A stretch of 64,000 bases of DNA from Streptomyces graminofaciens (GTDB taxonomy: Bacteria; Actinomycetota; Actinomycetes; Streptomycetales; Streptomycetaceae). Position numbers and translations under genes: made by a program. The stretch spans positions 5,548,001 to 5,612,000 of the forward strand of contig NZ_AP018448.1 of assembly GCF_030294945.1 (NCBI RefSeq). The letters are read 5' to 3'. Of this stretch, positions 23,854-32,022 are shown piece after piece; the first letter of the stretch is position 1, and every line of letters begins with the position of its first letter. The notes beneath the pieces are model-generated. The model saw nothing but the letters and a program-made list of their open reading frames with translations, searched no databases and was not told the DNA's origin.

Positions 23854-26151
23854 TCAGTCCCGCAGCAGGTCCGGGACGCCCGACGCGTCGGGCTCGTCCC
23901 GCTCCCCCGACACGACCGTCAGCTGCTGGGTCGCCCGCGTCAGCGCCACGTACAGCACGCGCAGACCGGCCGGGGACTCGTCCGCGATCTCCGCCGGGGA
24001 GACGACCACCGTGGCGTCGTACTCCAGGCCCTTGGCCTCCAGGCTGCCGAGGGCGACGACGCGGTCGCCGAGGCCGGCGAGCCAGCGGGCGGCCTCCTCG
24101 CGGCGGTTCATGGCGACGACGACACCGACCGTGCCGTCGACGAGGTCCAGGAGGCGGGCGGCCTCCGATCTGACCGTGCGGGACAGGGACTCGCGGGCGG
24201 CGGGCACGAAGCGGGGTTCGACGCCCGTGGAGCGGACGGCGGACGGGGACTCCGAACCGGGCATGGCGAGCGCGAGCACCTTGGCCGCCAGTTCGGCGAT
24301 CTCGGCGGGGTTGCGGTAGTTGACCGTGAGGGTGAAGCGGCGGCGGGGACGGGTGCCGAGGGCCTCGTCGCGGGCCTCGGCCGCCTCGTCGGGGTCCGAC
24401 CAGGACGACTGCGCCGGGTCCCCCACGACCGTCCAGGTGGCGTGCCGGCCGCGGCGGCCGACCATGCGCCACTGCATCGGGGTCAGGTCCTGCGCCTCGT
24501 CGACGATGACGTGCGCGTACTCGGTCCGTTCCTCGGCCAGCCGCTCGGCGCGCTCGCGCCGGGTCTCCTCGCGTACGGGCATGAGCTCCTCCAGGCCCGT
24601 GAGCTGGTCCAGCGGGTCCAGATCGCGCTTCTTCCGGGGGCGGGCCGGCAGGCCGAGGATGGCCTGGAGTTCGTCGAGCATGGCGATGTCGTGGACCGAG
24701 AGGCCGTCCCGCTTCAGGGCGCGGGCGACGCGGCGGACCTCGCCGGGGTTGAGGATGCGGCGGGCCCAGCGGCCGAGGCGGCGCTCGTCGGCCATGGCGT
24801 TGAGGACGGCGCGCGGGGTCAGCTCGGGCCACCAGGCGTCGAGGAAGGCGATGAAGGCGTCCTCGGTGGTGATGTCCTCGTCGAAGGAGGAGCGCAGCTC
24901 GGCGGCCAGTTCGGGGTCCGTGTGCCGGCCGGCGGCTCCGGACCTGGCCCACAGGGCGTCCAGGAGGAGCTTGCGGGCGCGGGGGCGGAGCAGGTTGACC
25001 GGGGCCGTGCCGCTGAGGGCGCTCTGGCGTACGCGGTCCAGTTCCTCGGCCTCGAGTTCGAGTCGGCGGCCGAAGGCGACGACCCGGAGGCGGCTGGGCG
25101 CGTCGCCCAGTTCCAGGGCGCCCCTGGCCGCCTTCCGCAGCACCTTCAGCATGCGGTACGAACCCTTGGCGCGGGCCACGGACGGGGAGTCGTACAGCGT
25201 GGCCTCGGCGCCGTCGACGAGCGAGCCGATGGCGCGGATGGCGACCTGGCCCTCCTCGCCGAGGGAGGGGAGGACACCCTCGGTGTACGCGACCAGCAGA
25301 GGGGTCGGCGAGACGATCAGGATGCCGCCCGCGTACCGGCGGCGGTCCTGGTAGAGGAGGTAGGCGGCCCGGTGCAGGGCGACGGCCGTCTTGCCCGTGC
25401 CCGGGCCGCCCTCGACGTATGTCACGGAGGCGGCGGGGGCGCGGATGACCAGGTCCTGTTCGGCCTGGATGGAGGCGACGATGTCCCGCATGGTGTGGCT
25501 GCGGGCCTGGCCGAGTGCGGCCATCAGGGCGCCGTCGCCGATGACGGGCAGCTCGGCGCCGTCGAGGAAGGCGTTCAGCTCGGGGCGCATCAGGTCGTCC
25601 TCGACGCCGAGCACCCTGCGGCCCTTGGAGCGGATGACCCGACGGCGTACGACCCGGCCGGGGTCGACGGGCGTCGAGCGGTAGAAGGGGGCGGCCGCCG
25701 GGGCCCGCCAGTCGATGACCAGCGGCGCGTACTCCGAGTCCAGGACGCCGATGCGGCCGATGTGGAGGGTCTCGGCGATGTCGGCGGTGTTGTCGGCGCG
25801 TACGGCGCCTTCCGCGGGCTCGACGGCGGTGTACGCGCCGTCCGGGCCCTTCTTGCCGTCCTTGCCCGGCAGCAGATCGATCCTGCCGAAGAGGAAGTCC
25901 TCGAACTCGTTGTTGAGCCGATTCAGATGGACACCCGCGCGGAAGACCTGGGCGTCCCGCTCGGCCAGGGCGCCGGGCGTGCCGACCTGACCGCGCTTGG
26001 CCGCGTCGTTCATCAGGAACTCGGCCTCGTGGATCTTCTCCTCAAGACGCCGGTACACCCGGTCCAGATGTTCCTGTTCGACGCCGATCTCCTTCTCACG
26101 CGCGGAGTCGTGAGCGGAGTCGAGCGTTTCCTGCTGAACCTGAGCGGCCAC
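23854..26151 (-). CDS. helR: HelR: HelD-family, RNA polymerase-associated UvrD-like ATPase
   Basis: A 765-residue protein, MAAQVQQETLDSAHDSAREK. It has a charged coiled-coil N-terminus (EHLDRVYRRLEEKIHEAEFL), Walker A EGGPGTGKTAVALHRAAYLL, and superfamily 1 motifs VIVDEAQDLTPMQWRMVGRR, TWTVVGDPAQSSW, LTVNYRNPAEIAELA and VLYVALTRATQQL. The length and N-terminal arm distinguish it from repair helicases. HelD/HelR proteins pry stalled or rifamycin-bound RNA polymerase off DNA and recycle it; in Streptomyces HelR gives rifamycin tolerance. Gene order (malic enzyme, helR, RsuA, SigU) supports the assignment. No rifamycin-associated element was recognised in the 116 bases upstream. Confidence 0.85.
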   Translation of the reverse strand: MAAQVQQETLDSAHDSAREKEIGVEQEHLDRVYRRLEEKIHEAEFLMNDAAKRGQVGTPGALAERDAQVFRAGVHLNRLNNEFEDFLFGRIDLLPGKDGKKGPDGAYTAVEPAEGAVRADNTADIAETLHIGRIGVLDSEYAPLVIDWRAPAAAPFYRSTPVDPGRVVRRRVIRSKGRRVLGVEDDLMRPELNAFLDGAELPVIGDGALMAALGQARSHTMRDIVASIQAEQDLVIRAPAASVTYVEGGPGTGKTAVALHRAAYLLYQDRRRYAGGILIVSPTPLLVAYTEGVLPSLGEEGQVAIRAIGSLVDGAEATLYDSPSVARAKGSYRMLKVLRKAARGALELGDAPSRLRVVAFGRRLELEAEELDRVRQSALSGTAPVNLLRPRARKLLLDALWARSGAAGRHTDPELAAELRSSFDEDITTEDAFIAFLDAWWPELTPRAVLNAMADERRLGRWARRILNPGEVRRVARALKRDGLSVHDIAMLDELQAILGLPARPRKKRDLDPLDQLTGLEELMPVREETRRERAERLAEERTEYAHVIVDEAQDLTPMQWRMVGRRGRHATWTVVGDPAQSSWSDPDEAAEARDEALGTRPRRRFTLTVNYRNPAEIAELAAKVLALAMPGSESPSAVRSTGVEPRFVPAARESLSRTVRSEAARLLDLVDGTVGVVVAMNRREEAARWLAGLGDRVVALGSLEAKGLEYDATVVVSPAEIADESPAGLRVLYVALTRATQQLTVVSGERDEPDASGVPDLLRD

Positions 26152-26199
26152 CCGGGCCCCCTTCTGACGTGCTGGGCAGCCGTCAACCGTACGCGAAAA

Positions 26200-26233
26200 G
26201 GACCCCGGGAGGCTACGCGCCTGTCCGGGGTCC
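26200..26233 (-). terminator. rsuA terminator
   Basis: GGACCCCGG (26200-26208) pairs with CCGGGGTCC (26225-26233). On the minus strand TTTTCG follows, downstream of the anti-sigma gene and upstream of helR. Confidence 0.8.
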
Positions 26234-26267
26234 CGTTCACCGCTCCGCTGCGAGAGCGCCGTATGCG

Positions 26268-27095
26268 CTACGCCTGGACCGACACGAGCTTCTTACCGTC
26301 GAAGGTCAGGACCTCGAAGTGGTCGATCTGGTCCGGGCTGAAGGCGGCGCCGCCGTGGACGTAGAGCGGGTTCCTGGCCTGCTCGGTCTTGGCGTTCTTG
26401 ATGCCGTAACCCCAGGTGGGGACGGACCAGGAGGTCACCGTCTCGCGCTCGCCGTTCTTGCCGACGGCGATGAGCGAGCACTTCTTCGGACCCTTGACGT
26501 TCTTCAGCTCCAGGACCGCGTGCGTGCCCCAGGCCTTGGACTCCATGCCGACCGTGGCGGTGACCTGGGTGGACGCGTCCGTGGACGAGACCTTGTCCTT
26601 GGCCTTCATGTGAATGAAGGACTCCTTGGCCGGGCTGGCCGCAAGCGTGTCAGCGGTCTTCGACCCGTCGTCCCCGCCCGTCGTCGCGAACACCGCCGTC
26701 GGGCCCGCGACGATCGCCGCGATACCGGCCGCCAGTGCGAAGAAGTTCCGCCGGCTTCGCTTGGCCCGGTGTTCGACGACTTCGCCGACCAGCCGGTCCG
26801 CGAGTCGTGAGCTGGGCTTCGCGGCCAGGGACTCGCCGATGGCGGGTGTGCCCTGGGCCGCCGGCAGGTCCGCCAGTGCGGCCAGTATCGGTTCCATGCC
26901 GGCCAGCTCGTCGAGCTGCTGACCGCACCACTCGCAGGTGGCCAGATGGGCTTCGAATTGTGTGGCCTCGGCGTCATCCAGCAGGCCGAGGGCGTACGCG
27001 CCGACGGTCTCGTGGATGTTGTTGTCGCCGGAACCTTGGGCTCCTTGCACAGACCCGGGCATTCCCGGTCCATACCCCCCGTAGATGTTGCTCAT
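26268..27095 (-). CDS. rsuA: Zinc-binding transmembrane anti-sigma factor (RsuA)
   Basis: A 275-residue protein, MSNIYGGYGPGMPGSVQGAQ. The zinc anti-sigma motif is present: His50, Cys54 and Cys57 (HLATCEWC). A single membrane span at about residues 115-138 (NFFALAAGIAAIVAGPTAVF) follows a basic stretch. The outside domain (AVLELKNVKGPKKCSLIAVG to the end) resembles an anti-sigma K C-terminal domain. It would hold SigU inactive at the membrane until an envelope signal releases it. The ATG at 27095 overlaps the sigma stop (ATGA), so production is coupled. The rsuA name follows from synteny. Confidence 0.88.
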   Translation of the reverse strand: MSNIYGGYGPGMPGSVQGAQGSGDNNIHETVGAYALGLLDDAEATQFEAHLATCEWCGQQLDELAGMEPILAALADLPAAQGTPAIGESLAAKPSSRLADRLVGEVVEHRAKRSRRNFFALAAGIAAIVAGPTAVFATTGGDDGSKTADTLAASPAKESFIHMKAKDKVSSTDASTQVTATVGMESKAWGTHAVLELKNVKGPKKCSLIAVGKNGERETVTSWSVPTWGYGIKNAKTEQARNPLYVHGGAAFSPDQIDHFEVLTFDGKKLVSVQA

Positions 27096-27667
27096 GCCGT
27101 CACCCCGCGCTCCTCGAGAGCCAGCTTCATCGACCGCAGGGCGTAGAACACCCGGGAGCGGACGGTTCCACTGGGGATGCCAAGCGTCTCGGCCGCCTCA
27201 TTGACCGTACGCCCTTTGAAATACGTCTCGACCAGGACCTCCCGATGGGCAGGGGTCAGGTCGTCCAGCGCGTCCGACAGTGTCATCAGCCACAACGCCT
27301 TGTCGATCTCGTCCTCCGCGGGGATGACCTCCAGCGGCGACGGGTCGACCTCCTGCGGCCGGGCCTGCCGGCTGCGGTGGCCGTCGATGACGATTCGGCG
27401 TGCGACCGTCACCAGCCAGGGGCGTACCGATCCGGTCGCTCGATTGAGCTGACCGGCGTTCTTCCAGGCCCGGATGAGAGTTTCCTGCACCACGTCTTCG
27501 GCGCGTTGACGGTCGCCCGCGACCAGACGCAGCACGTACGCGAGCAAGGGTCCAGCGTGCTCGCGGTACAGCGCGCGCATCAGCTCCTCGTCTGGCTCTG
27601 AGGGCTGTGATGCGCGATGTCGGGCCCTGTGCGGGCGTTCATCGGCCACAGCGGAATCCTTGCGCAC
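27092..27667 (-). CDS. sigU: ECF RNA polymerase sigma factor (SigU)
   Basis: A 191-residue protein from GTG 27667, supported by GGAGG six bases before it. Region 2 contains YREHAGPLLAYVLRLVAGDR, then AEDVVQETLIRAWKNAGQLN and RPWLVTVARRIVIDGHRSRQ. Region 4 contains LDDLTPAHREVLVETYFKGR and TVNEAAETLGIPSGTVRSRV. Both promoter-binding regions are intact and no extra domain is present. It is paired with the overlapping membrane anti-sigma gene. A promoter-like AAC-n17-CGTA upstream suggests autoregulation. In Streptomyces, SigU affects secretion and differentiation when released. Confidence 0.9.
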   Translation of the reverse strand: MRKDSAVADERPHRARHRASQPSEPDEELMRALYREHAGPLLAYVLRLVAGDRQRAEDVVQETLIRAWKNAGQLNRATGSVRPWLVTVARRIVIDGHRSRQARPQEVDPSPLEVIPAEDEIDKALWLMTLSDALDDLTPAHREVLVETYFKGRTVNEAAETLGIPSGTVRSRVFYALRSMKLALEERGVTA

Positions 27668-27997
27668 GGCTACCTCCGGTGTCCGGGGGTTCCCCCAGTC
27701 GGTCGCTCACATCGGGATACGTAGGTAATCAGTTGTGTGTTCAGAGTTGAGCCACAACTTTCTCGATTCAACTTGTGACCGGTGGGGCAGCTGGGGGACA
27801 AGCACGCCCATATCGGTTTCAAACCCGGCACACACGGGCGGGAATTGTGAAGAGATCACTCCCGTGATGTGAAAAACAGCACGGCTGCTTCTTTACGGGA
27901 GCGGGGTGGTTGCCCAACTGCCGGTCGGCGCAGGGGAGATGGGCAATACGGCGCCAAGCGGGGGGAAATGGGGCGAGCGGGGCTCCGCGGAGGTGAC
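27668..27997. promoter_or_regulatory. sigU promoter region
   Basis: This 330-base region has no gene. On the minus strand GAACACACAACTGATTACCT followed by ACGTATC gives AAC-n17-CGTA, 55-90 bases before the sigU start, an ECF-like promoter. The rest (27760-27997), downstream of the leftward CGNR gene, shows nothing definite. Confidence 0.45.
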
Positions 27998-28663
27998 TCA
28001 GGCGCGGGGCAGGGCCGTTCGGCGGCGGTGGCGGGCCACTCGTTCCCTGTTGCCGCAGACCTCGCTCGAGCACCAGCGGCGGCGTCGGCCGCGGGAGGTG
28101 TCGACGTACACGAGGGGGCAGTTGTCGCCGGCGCACCGGCGCAGGCTCGCGTAGGCGGTCGGGTCGGTGAGCAACTCGACGGTGTCTCGGGCCAGTACGG
28201 CGAGGAGGGCGGGGCAGGTGGGGGGTGCGGCCAGGGTGCGGGTGAGTGCGAACGGGGCGCTGCCGTTGGTGTTGCTGCCGCTGGTACCGCTGGTCGTTGT
28301 GCGGGTCGCCTGGGGCGCGGGGGGTGCGGTGCGGGCGATGTCGTTGATGTGGGCCAGGGACGTGTCGAAGGGGTGGGGGGTGGTGGGCGGTGGGGGGTGT
28401 TCCGTGTGGGGGCCGGTTGCCGTGTGGATCAACTGGGCTATGTGGGTGCGGAGTTCCTGGAAGGCGGTCAGCCAGTCCGGGGTGGCGTGGTCCAGGGGGG
28501 TGTGGGTGGGGACCAGGCCGGTGGTGGTGATCCAGGTGCGGAGGTGGTCGAGGGAGGTGAGGCGTTCGTGGGGGTGGGTGGTGGCCAGGAGGTCCAGGCA
28601 GGGGCGGCCGGCGTCGAAGCGGGGTGGGGTCGCGGGGGTGGGTGTGGGTCTGGCCGGTGCCAT
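27998..28663 (-). CDS. CGNR zinc-finger (ABATE domain) regulator
   Basis: A 221-residue protein, MAPARPTPTPATPPRFDAGR. The N-terminal ABATE-type domain begins FDAGRPCLDLLATTHPHERL. The C-terminal zinc finger reads RRCAGDNCPLVYVDTSRGRR, then RRWCSSEVCGNRERVARHRR, with the CGNR signature and four Cys residues. The middle is unusually rich in Thr, Pro and His. Family members are stress-linked DNA-binding regulators in actinobacteria. Targets are unknown. It stands alone between sigU and nnaR. Confidence 0.88.
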   Translation of the reverse strand: MAPARPTPTPATPPRFDAGRPCLDLLATTHPHERLTSLDHLRTWITTTGLVPTHTPLDHATPDWLTAFQELRTHIAQLIHTATGPHTEHPPPPTTPHPFDTSLAHINDIARTAPPAPQATRTTTSGTSGSNTNGSAPFALTRTLAAPPTCPALLAVLARDTVELLTDPTAYASLRRCAGDNCPLVYVDTSRGRRRRWCSSEVCGNRERVARHRRRTALPRA

Positions 28664-28999
28664 CCGTCTGTCACCGCCTTGGGGTCGGCGCGCCCGGGTC
28701 CGGGGGGACTGGGAGGTTGGTACCCCTTACAGTGCCGGGGCTCACGTGTGGCGGGAAGTCTGTGGTTGATGGTCCCTGGATTTGCCTCGCCCCCGCCGCC
28801 CCTACCCGTCCCCGCCCGTCCCCTCCTGTCCCCCAGGGGCGCTGCCCCTTCGACCCCGGACAGCCTCCGGGCTCCGGCCCCTGGGCCCCTTGGGGGGTGC
28901 AGAGCCGGGTGATTCGGGTCGGTCGGGTGCGGGTGGGCGGGGGCTGGTAGCGCAGTTCCCCGCGCCCCTATGAGGAGCGCGGGGAACCGGGCGACTTCG
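28664..28999. other. GC-rich gap with a dispersed repeat copy
   Basis: This 336-base gap has no gene. Pyrimidine-rich CCCGCCCGTCCCC stretches occupy 28780-28870. Positions 28950-28969 hold GCGCAGTTCCCCGCGCCCCT, a repeat also found at 56864-56883. GTTCCCCGCGC (28955-28965) pairs with GCGCGGGGAAC (28977-28987), a likely terminator for nnaR, which ends at 29000. Confidence 0.6.
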
Positions 29000-30193
29000 T
29001 CACACGTCCGCGTACTTCGTGTCCGCCGCCGGGTCCAGGGCCAGGCGGTAGCCGCGTTTGACCACCGTCTGGATGAGTTTGGGGGTGCCCAGGGACGTAC
29101 GCAGGCGGGCCATCGCCGTTTCCACGGCGTGTTCGTCGCGGCCCGCGCCGGGGAGGGCTCGGAGGAGGTCCGAGCGGGGTACCACCCAGCCGGGGCGGCG
29201 GCACAGGGCCCGGAGCAGGGACATTCCGGCCGGCGGGACCGGCCGTAGCGCGCCGTCGACGAGGACCGCGTGGCCCCGGATCTCCACCCGGTGGCCGGCG
29301 ATGGGGAGGGACCGGGCGCGCGACGGGAGTTCCTGGCAGAGGAGTTGGACCAGGGGGCCCAGACGGAAGCGTTCCGGCTGGACCGTGTCGACGCCGTGGG
29401 ACTGGAGCGGCAGTGCCGTCACCGGGCCCACGCAGGCCGGGAGTACGTCGTGGTTCAGGGCGTTCAGCAGTTCGGGGAGCAGGCCGCGGTCCTCGGCCCT
29501 GGACAGGAGTGAGGCCGCCGCGGGGGCGCTGGTGAACGTCAGGGCGTCCAGGCCCCTGCTCACCGTGGCATCCAGGAGGCGGTCGACGGGGGTGATGTCC
29601 TCCGGGGGCATCCAGCGGTAGACGGGGACGCCCACCACCTCCGCTCCGCCTGCGCGCAGTGCCTCGACGAAGCCGGGGAGCGGCTCGCCGTGGAGCTGGA
29701 CCGCGATCCGGCGACCCTCCACTCCTTGCTCCAGCAGGCGGTCCAGTACCTCGGCCATCGATTCGGAGGAGGGGGACCATTCCTCGGTGAGGCCCGCGGC
29801 CCGGATCGCGCCCTTCACCTTCGGGCCGCGCGCCAGCACCTCCACGCCTCTCAGCTTCTCCAGCAGCGCCTCGCCCACACCCCAGCCGTCCGCCGCCTCG
29901 ATCCAGCCACGGAAGCCGATCGCCGTGGTCGCGACCACGATGTCCGGCACCTGGTCGAGCAGGTCCTTCGTGGCGGCGAGCAGTTCACCGTCGTCGGAGA
30001 GCGGCACGATCCGCAGGGCAGGGGCGTGCAGGACCGCGGCCCCGCGCCGCTGGAGCAGGGCGCCGAGTTCGTCCGCCCGGCGCGCGGCAGTCACACCCAC
30101 GGTGAATCCGGCCAGTGGGCCGTGTTCCGACTCCCGCTGGGCTGGTCGCTCCGGTCGCTCGGTCCGTTCAGGTCGCTGCTGTTCCTCGTACAT
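29000..30193 (-). CDS. nnaR: NnaR: HemD-like/winged-helix regulator of nitrate assimilation
   Basis: A 397-residue protein from ATG 30193 (MYEEQQRPERTERPERPAQR). Residues about 30-265 form a uroporphyrinogen-III synthase-like domain (FTVGVTAARRADELGALLQR, DALTFTSAPAAASLLSRAED). Residues about 300-390 form an OmpR-type winged helix (GMSLLRALCRRPGWVVPRSD, then AVETAMARLRTSLGTPKLIQ and VVKRGYRLALD). This fusion is NnaR, which acts with GlnR on nitrate and nitrite genes in Streptomyces. It is downstream of narK on the same strand. The HemD part may not be catalytic. An ATG at 30286 would add a run that overlaps a mobile repeat and is not preferred. Confidence 0.85.
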   Translation of the reverse strand: MYEEQQRPERTERPERPAQRESEHGPLAGFTVGVTAARRADELGALLQRRGAAVLHAPALRIVPLSDDGELLAATKDLLDQVPDIVVATTAIGFRGWIEAADGWGVGEALLEKLRGVEVLARGPKVKGAIRAAGLTEEWSPSSESMAEVLDRLLEQGVEGRRIAVQLHGEPLPGFVEALRAGGAEVVGVPVYRWMPPEDITPVDRLLDATVSRGLDALTFTSAPAAASLLSRAEDRGLLPELLNALNHDVLPACVGPVTALPLQSHGVDTVQPERFRLGPLVQLLCQELPSRARSLPIAGHRVEIRGHAVLVDGALRPVPPAGMSLLRALCRRPGWVVPRSDLLRALPGAGRDEHAVETAMARLRTSLGTPKLIQTVVKRGYRLALDPAADTKYADV

Positions 30194-30226
30194 GGCTCTC
30201 GTCCCGCACTCGAGTCTTGCACCTGA

Positions 30227-30339
30227 GGCCTGTCCGGCGGAGCAGGCCTGGGCCGCGGGGGCCGGCACGCGCCGGATCCCGCTCACTGGCGCTCATCAAG
30301 CGCCGTTGTCAGAAGTCGGCCTGATCCGCCGGACAGACC
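30227..30339. mobile_element. MITE-like element with 22-bp terminal inverted repeats
   Basis: GGCCTGTCCGGCGGAGCAGG plus CC at 30227-30248 is repeated inverted at 30318-30339 with two mismatches. The arms enclose 69 bases without coding capacity. Total length is 113 bp, between nnaR and narK. Size and structure fit a miniature inverted-repeat element mobilised by a transposase elsewhere. No clear target duplication was seen. Confidence 0.6.
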
Positions 30340-30375
30340 TGGTCAGTGCTCCGGGTGGTGCACCTTCATGCCGAA

Positions 30376-30405
30376 CGAGCCTGTCAACGGCGCGTGACAG
30401 GCTCG
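30376..30405 (-). terminator. narK terminator
   Basis: CGAGCCTGTCA (30376-30386) pairs perfectly with TGACAGGCTCG (30395-30405), with an eight-base loop, about 55 bases past the leftward narK stop. Confidence 0.8.
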
Positions 30406-30458
30406 GTTCGACTTGATGTCGCTGGTGTTACGTCACCGGTGTGGCGACATGGGCGATG

Positions 30459-31841
30459 TCACACCTCGGCGTAGCTGAGCTGCGGCTTCGCCTCCGTCGC
30501 TGCCGCGTTCTGGGCCACCGCGGCGGCCGGGCGGCGAAGGTATACGGCCCAGGTGACCGCGAAGCAGAGGCCGTAGAAGGCGAGGAAGGCGACGAAGGCG
30601 CCGGTGCCGGAGCCGACCGAGAGGAAGGACTGGCGGAAGGCCAGGTTGATGCCGAGACCGCCGAGCGCGCCCACCGCCCCGATGATGCCCATCGAGGCAC
30701 CGGAGAGACGGCGACCGTAGGCCGCTGCCTCCTCGCCCTCCAGGCCCTTGGCGAGGGCCTTGGCCTGGAAGATGCCCGGGATCATCTTGAAGGTGGAGCC
30801 GTTGCCGAGGCCGCTGAGGACGAAGAGCACGATGAACGCGGTGGTGAAGAGCGGCAGCGACTTCTGCATGGAGGCGATGACGATGATCCCGGTGGCGGCG
30901 GCCATGCCGACGTAGTTCCACAGGGTGATCTTGGCGCCGCCGTACTTGTCGGCGAGTGCGCCGCCCACCGGCCGGATCAGCGAGCCGAGCAGCGGGCCGA
31001 TGAAGGTGACGTACGCGGACTCCAGGGGCGTACGGCCGAACTGGGTCTGCAGGACGAGGCCGAAGGCGAAGCTGTAGCCGATGAAGGAGCCGAAGGTGCC
31101 GATGTAGAGGAAGGACATGATCCAGGTGTGGGCCTCCTTCACGGCGTCCTTGGCGGCACCGGTGTCGTTCTTCACGGACGAGATGTTGTCCATGTAGACC
31201 GCGGCGAGCACGGCGGCGATGACGATGAAGGGGATGTAGATCCCGAGCAGCACGCGCGGGCCGCCACTGGCTCCGATGACGGCGAGACCGATGAGCTGCA
31301 CGACCGGGACACCGATGTTGCCGCCGCCCGCGTTGAGACCGAGCGCCCAGCCCTTCTTCCGCAGCGGGAAGAAGGCGTTGATGTTGGTCATGGAGGAGGC
31401 GAAGTTGCCGCCGCCGATGCCGGCGAGCATCGCGCAGATCAGGAACGTGTTGAACGACGTCCCCGGCTCCATCACGATGAAGGCCGCGACGGTCGGGATG
31501 AGCAGCAGGCTCGCGGAGACGACCGTCCAGTTGCGCCCGCCGAAGATCGCCACCGCGAAGGTGTACGGGATGCGGACGATGGCGCCGACCAGCGTGGCCA
31601 TCGAGACGAGGAAGAACTTGTCGGCCGGGGTGAGCCCGTACTCGGGGCCCATGAACAGGACCATCACCGACCATACGGTCCAGATGGAGAAGCCGATGTG
31701 CTCGGAGAGGACCGAGAAGAGGAGGTTGCGGCGGGCGACCTTCTCACCGGTCTCGTTCCAGAAGGCCTCGTCCTCGGGATCCCACTGCTCGATCCAGCGG
31801 CCTCCCCTGCTCGCGGCGGGGGCTGTGCTCGGGGCTGTCAT
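30459..31841 (-). CDS. narK: Nitrate/nitrite transporter, NarK type
   Basis: A 460-residue membrane protein from ATG 31841, with GGAGG just upstream. It is a major facilitator protein with about 12 helices and a characteristic N-terminus WIEQWDPEDEAFWNETGEKV. The nitrate-porter signatures are visible: GIGGGNFASSMTNINAFFPL, then GWALGLNAGGGNIGVPVVQL, and near the end GASMGIIGAVGALGGLGINL. It would import nitrate or exchange it for nitrite. A GlnR-like box upstream and the adjacent nnaR gene suggest nitrogen control. Confidence 0.93.
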   Translation of the reverse strand: MTAPSTAPAASRGGRWIEQWDPEDEAFWNETGEKVARRNLLFSVLSEHIGFSIWTVWSVMVLFMGPEYGLTPADKFFLVSMATLVGAIVRIPYTFAVAIFGGRNWTVVSASLLLIPTVAAFIVMEPGTSFNTFLICAMLAGIGGGNFASSMTNINAFFPLRKKGWALGLNAGGGNIGVPVVQLIGLAVIGASGGPRVLLGIYIPFIVIAAVLAAVYMDNISSVKNDTGAAKDAVKEAHTWIMSFLYIGTFGSFIGYSFAFGLVLQTQFGRTPLESAYVTFIGPLLGSLIRPVGGALADKYGGAKITLWNYVGMAAATGIIVIASMQKSLPLFTTAFIVLFVLSGLGNGSTFKMIPGIFQAKALAKGLEGEEAAAYGRRLSGASMGIIGAVGALGGLGINLAFRQSFLSVGSGTGAFVAFLAFYGLCFAVTWAVYLRRPAAAVAQNAAATEAKPQLSYAEV

Positions 31842-31920
31842 GACGCCTCCACGGTTCTCCGGGCTCAAGTGTTGCGATGCGGTGATGAGGGGTGATGAGT
31901 CCTGAAGGTAGGGAGAGCGC

Positions 31921-31958
31921 GTTTCCTGCCTGTGGCACCGAGTCACCGGGAAGGAACT
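31921..31958 (-). promoter_or_regulatory. Candidate GlnR/NnaR box upstream of narK
   Basis: On the minus strand the elements AGTTC, GGTGA, GCCAC and GAAAC lie in register, each separated by six bases. The last two match the GlnR pattern gTnAC-n6-GaAAC with one mismatch. It lies 80-117 bases upstream of the narK ATG. Confidence 0.5.
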
Positions 31959-32022
31959 TTGCTCTCACGAGGGCGTGGACCGGCTGGTGAGGATTCGGTG
32001 AGCGGAGCGTCATACCCGGCGG

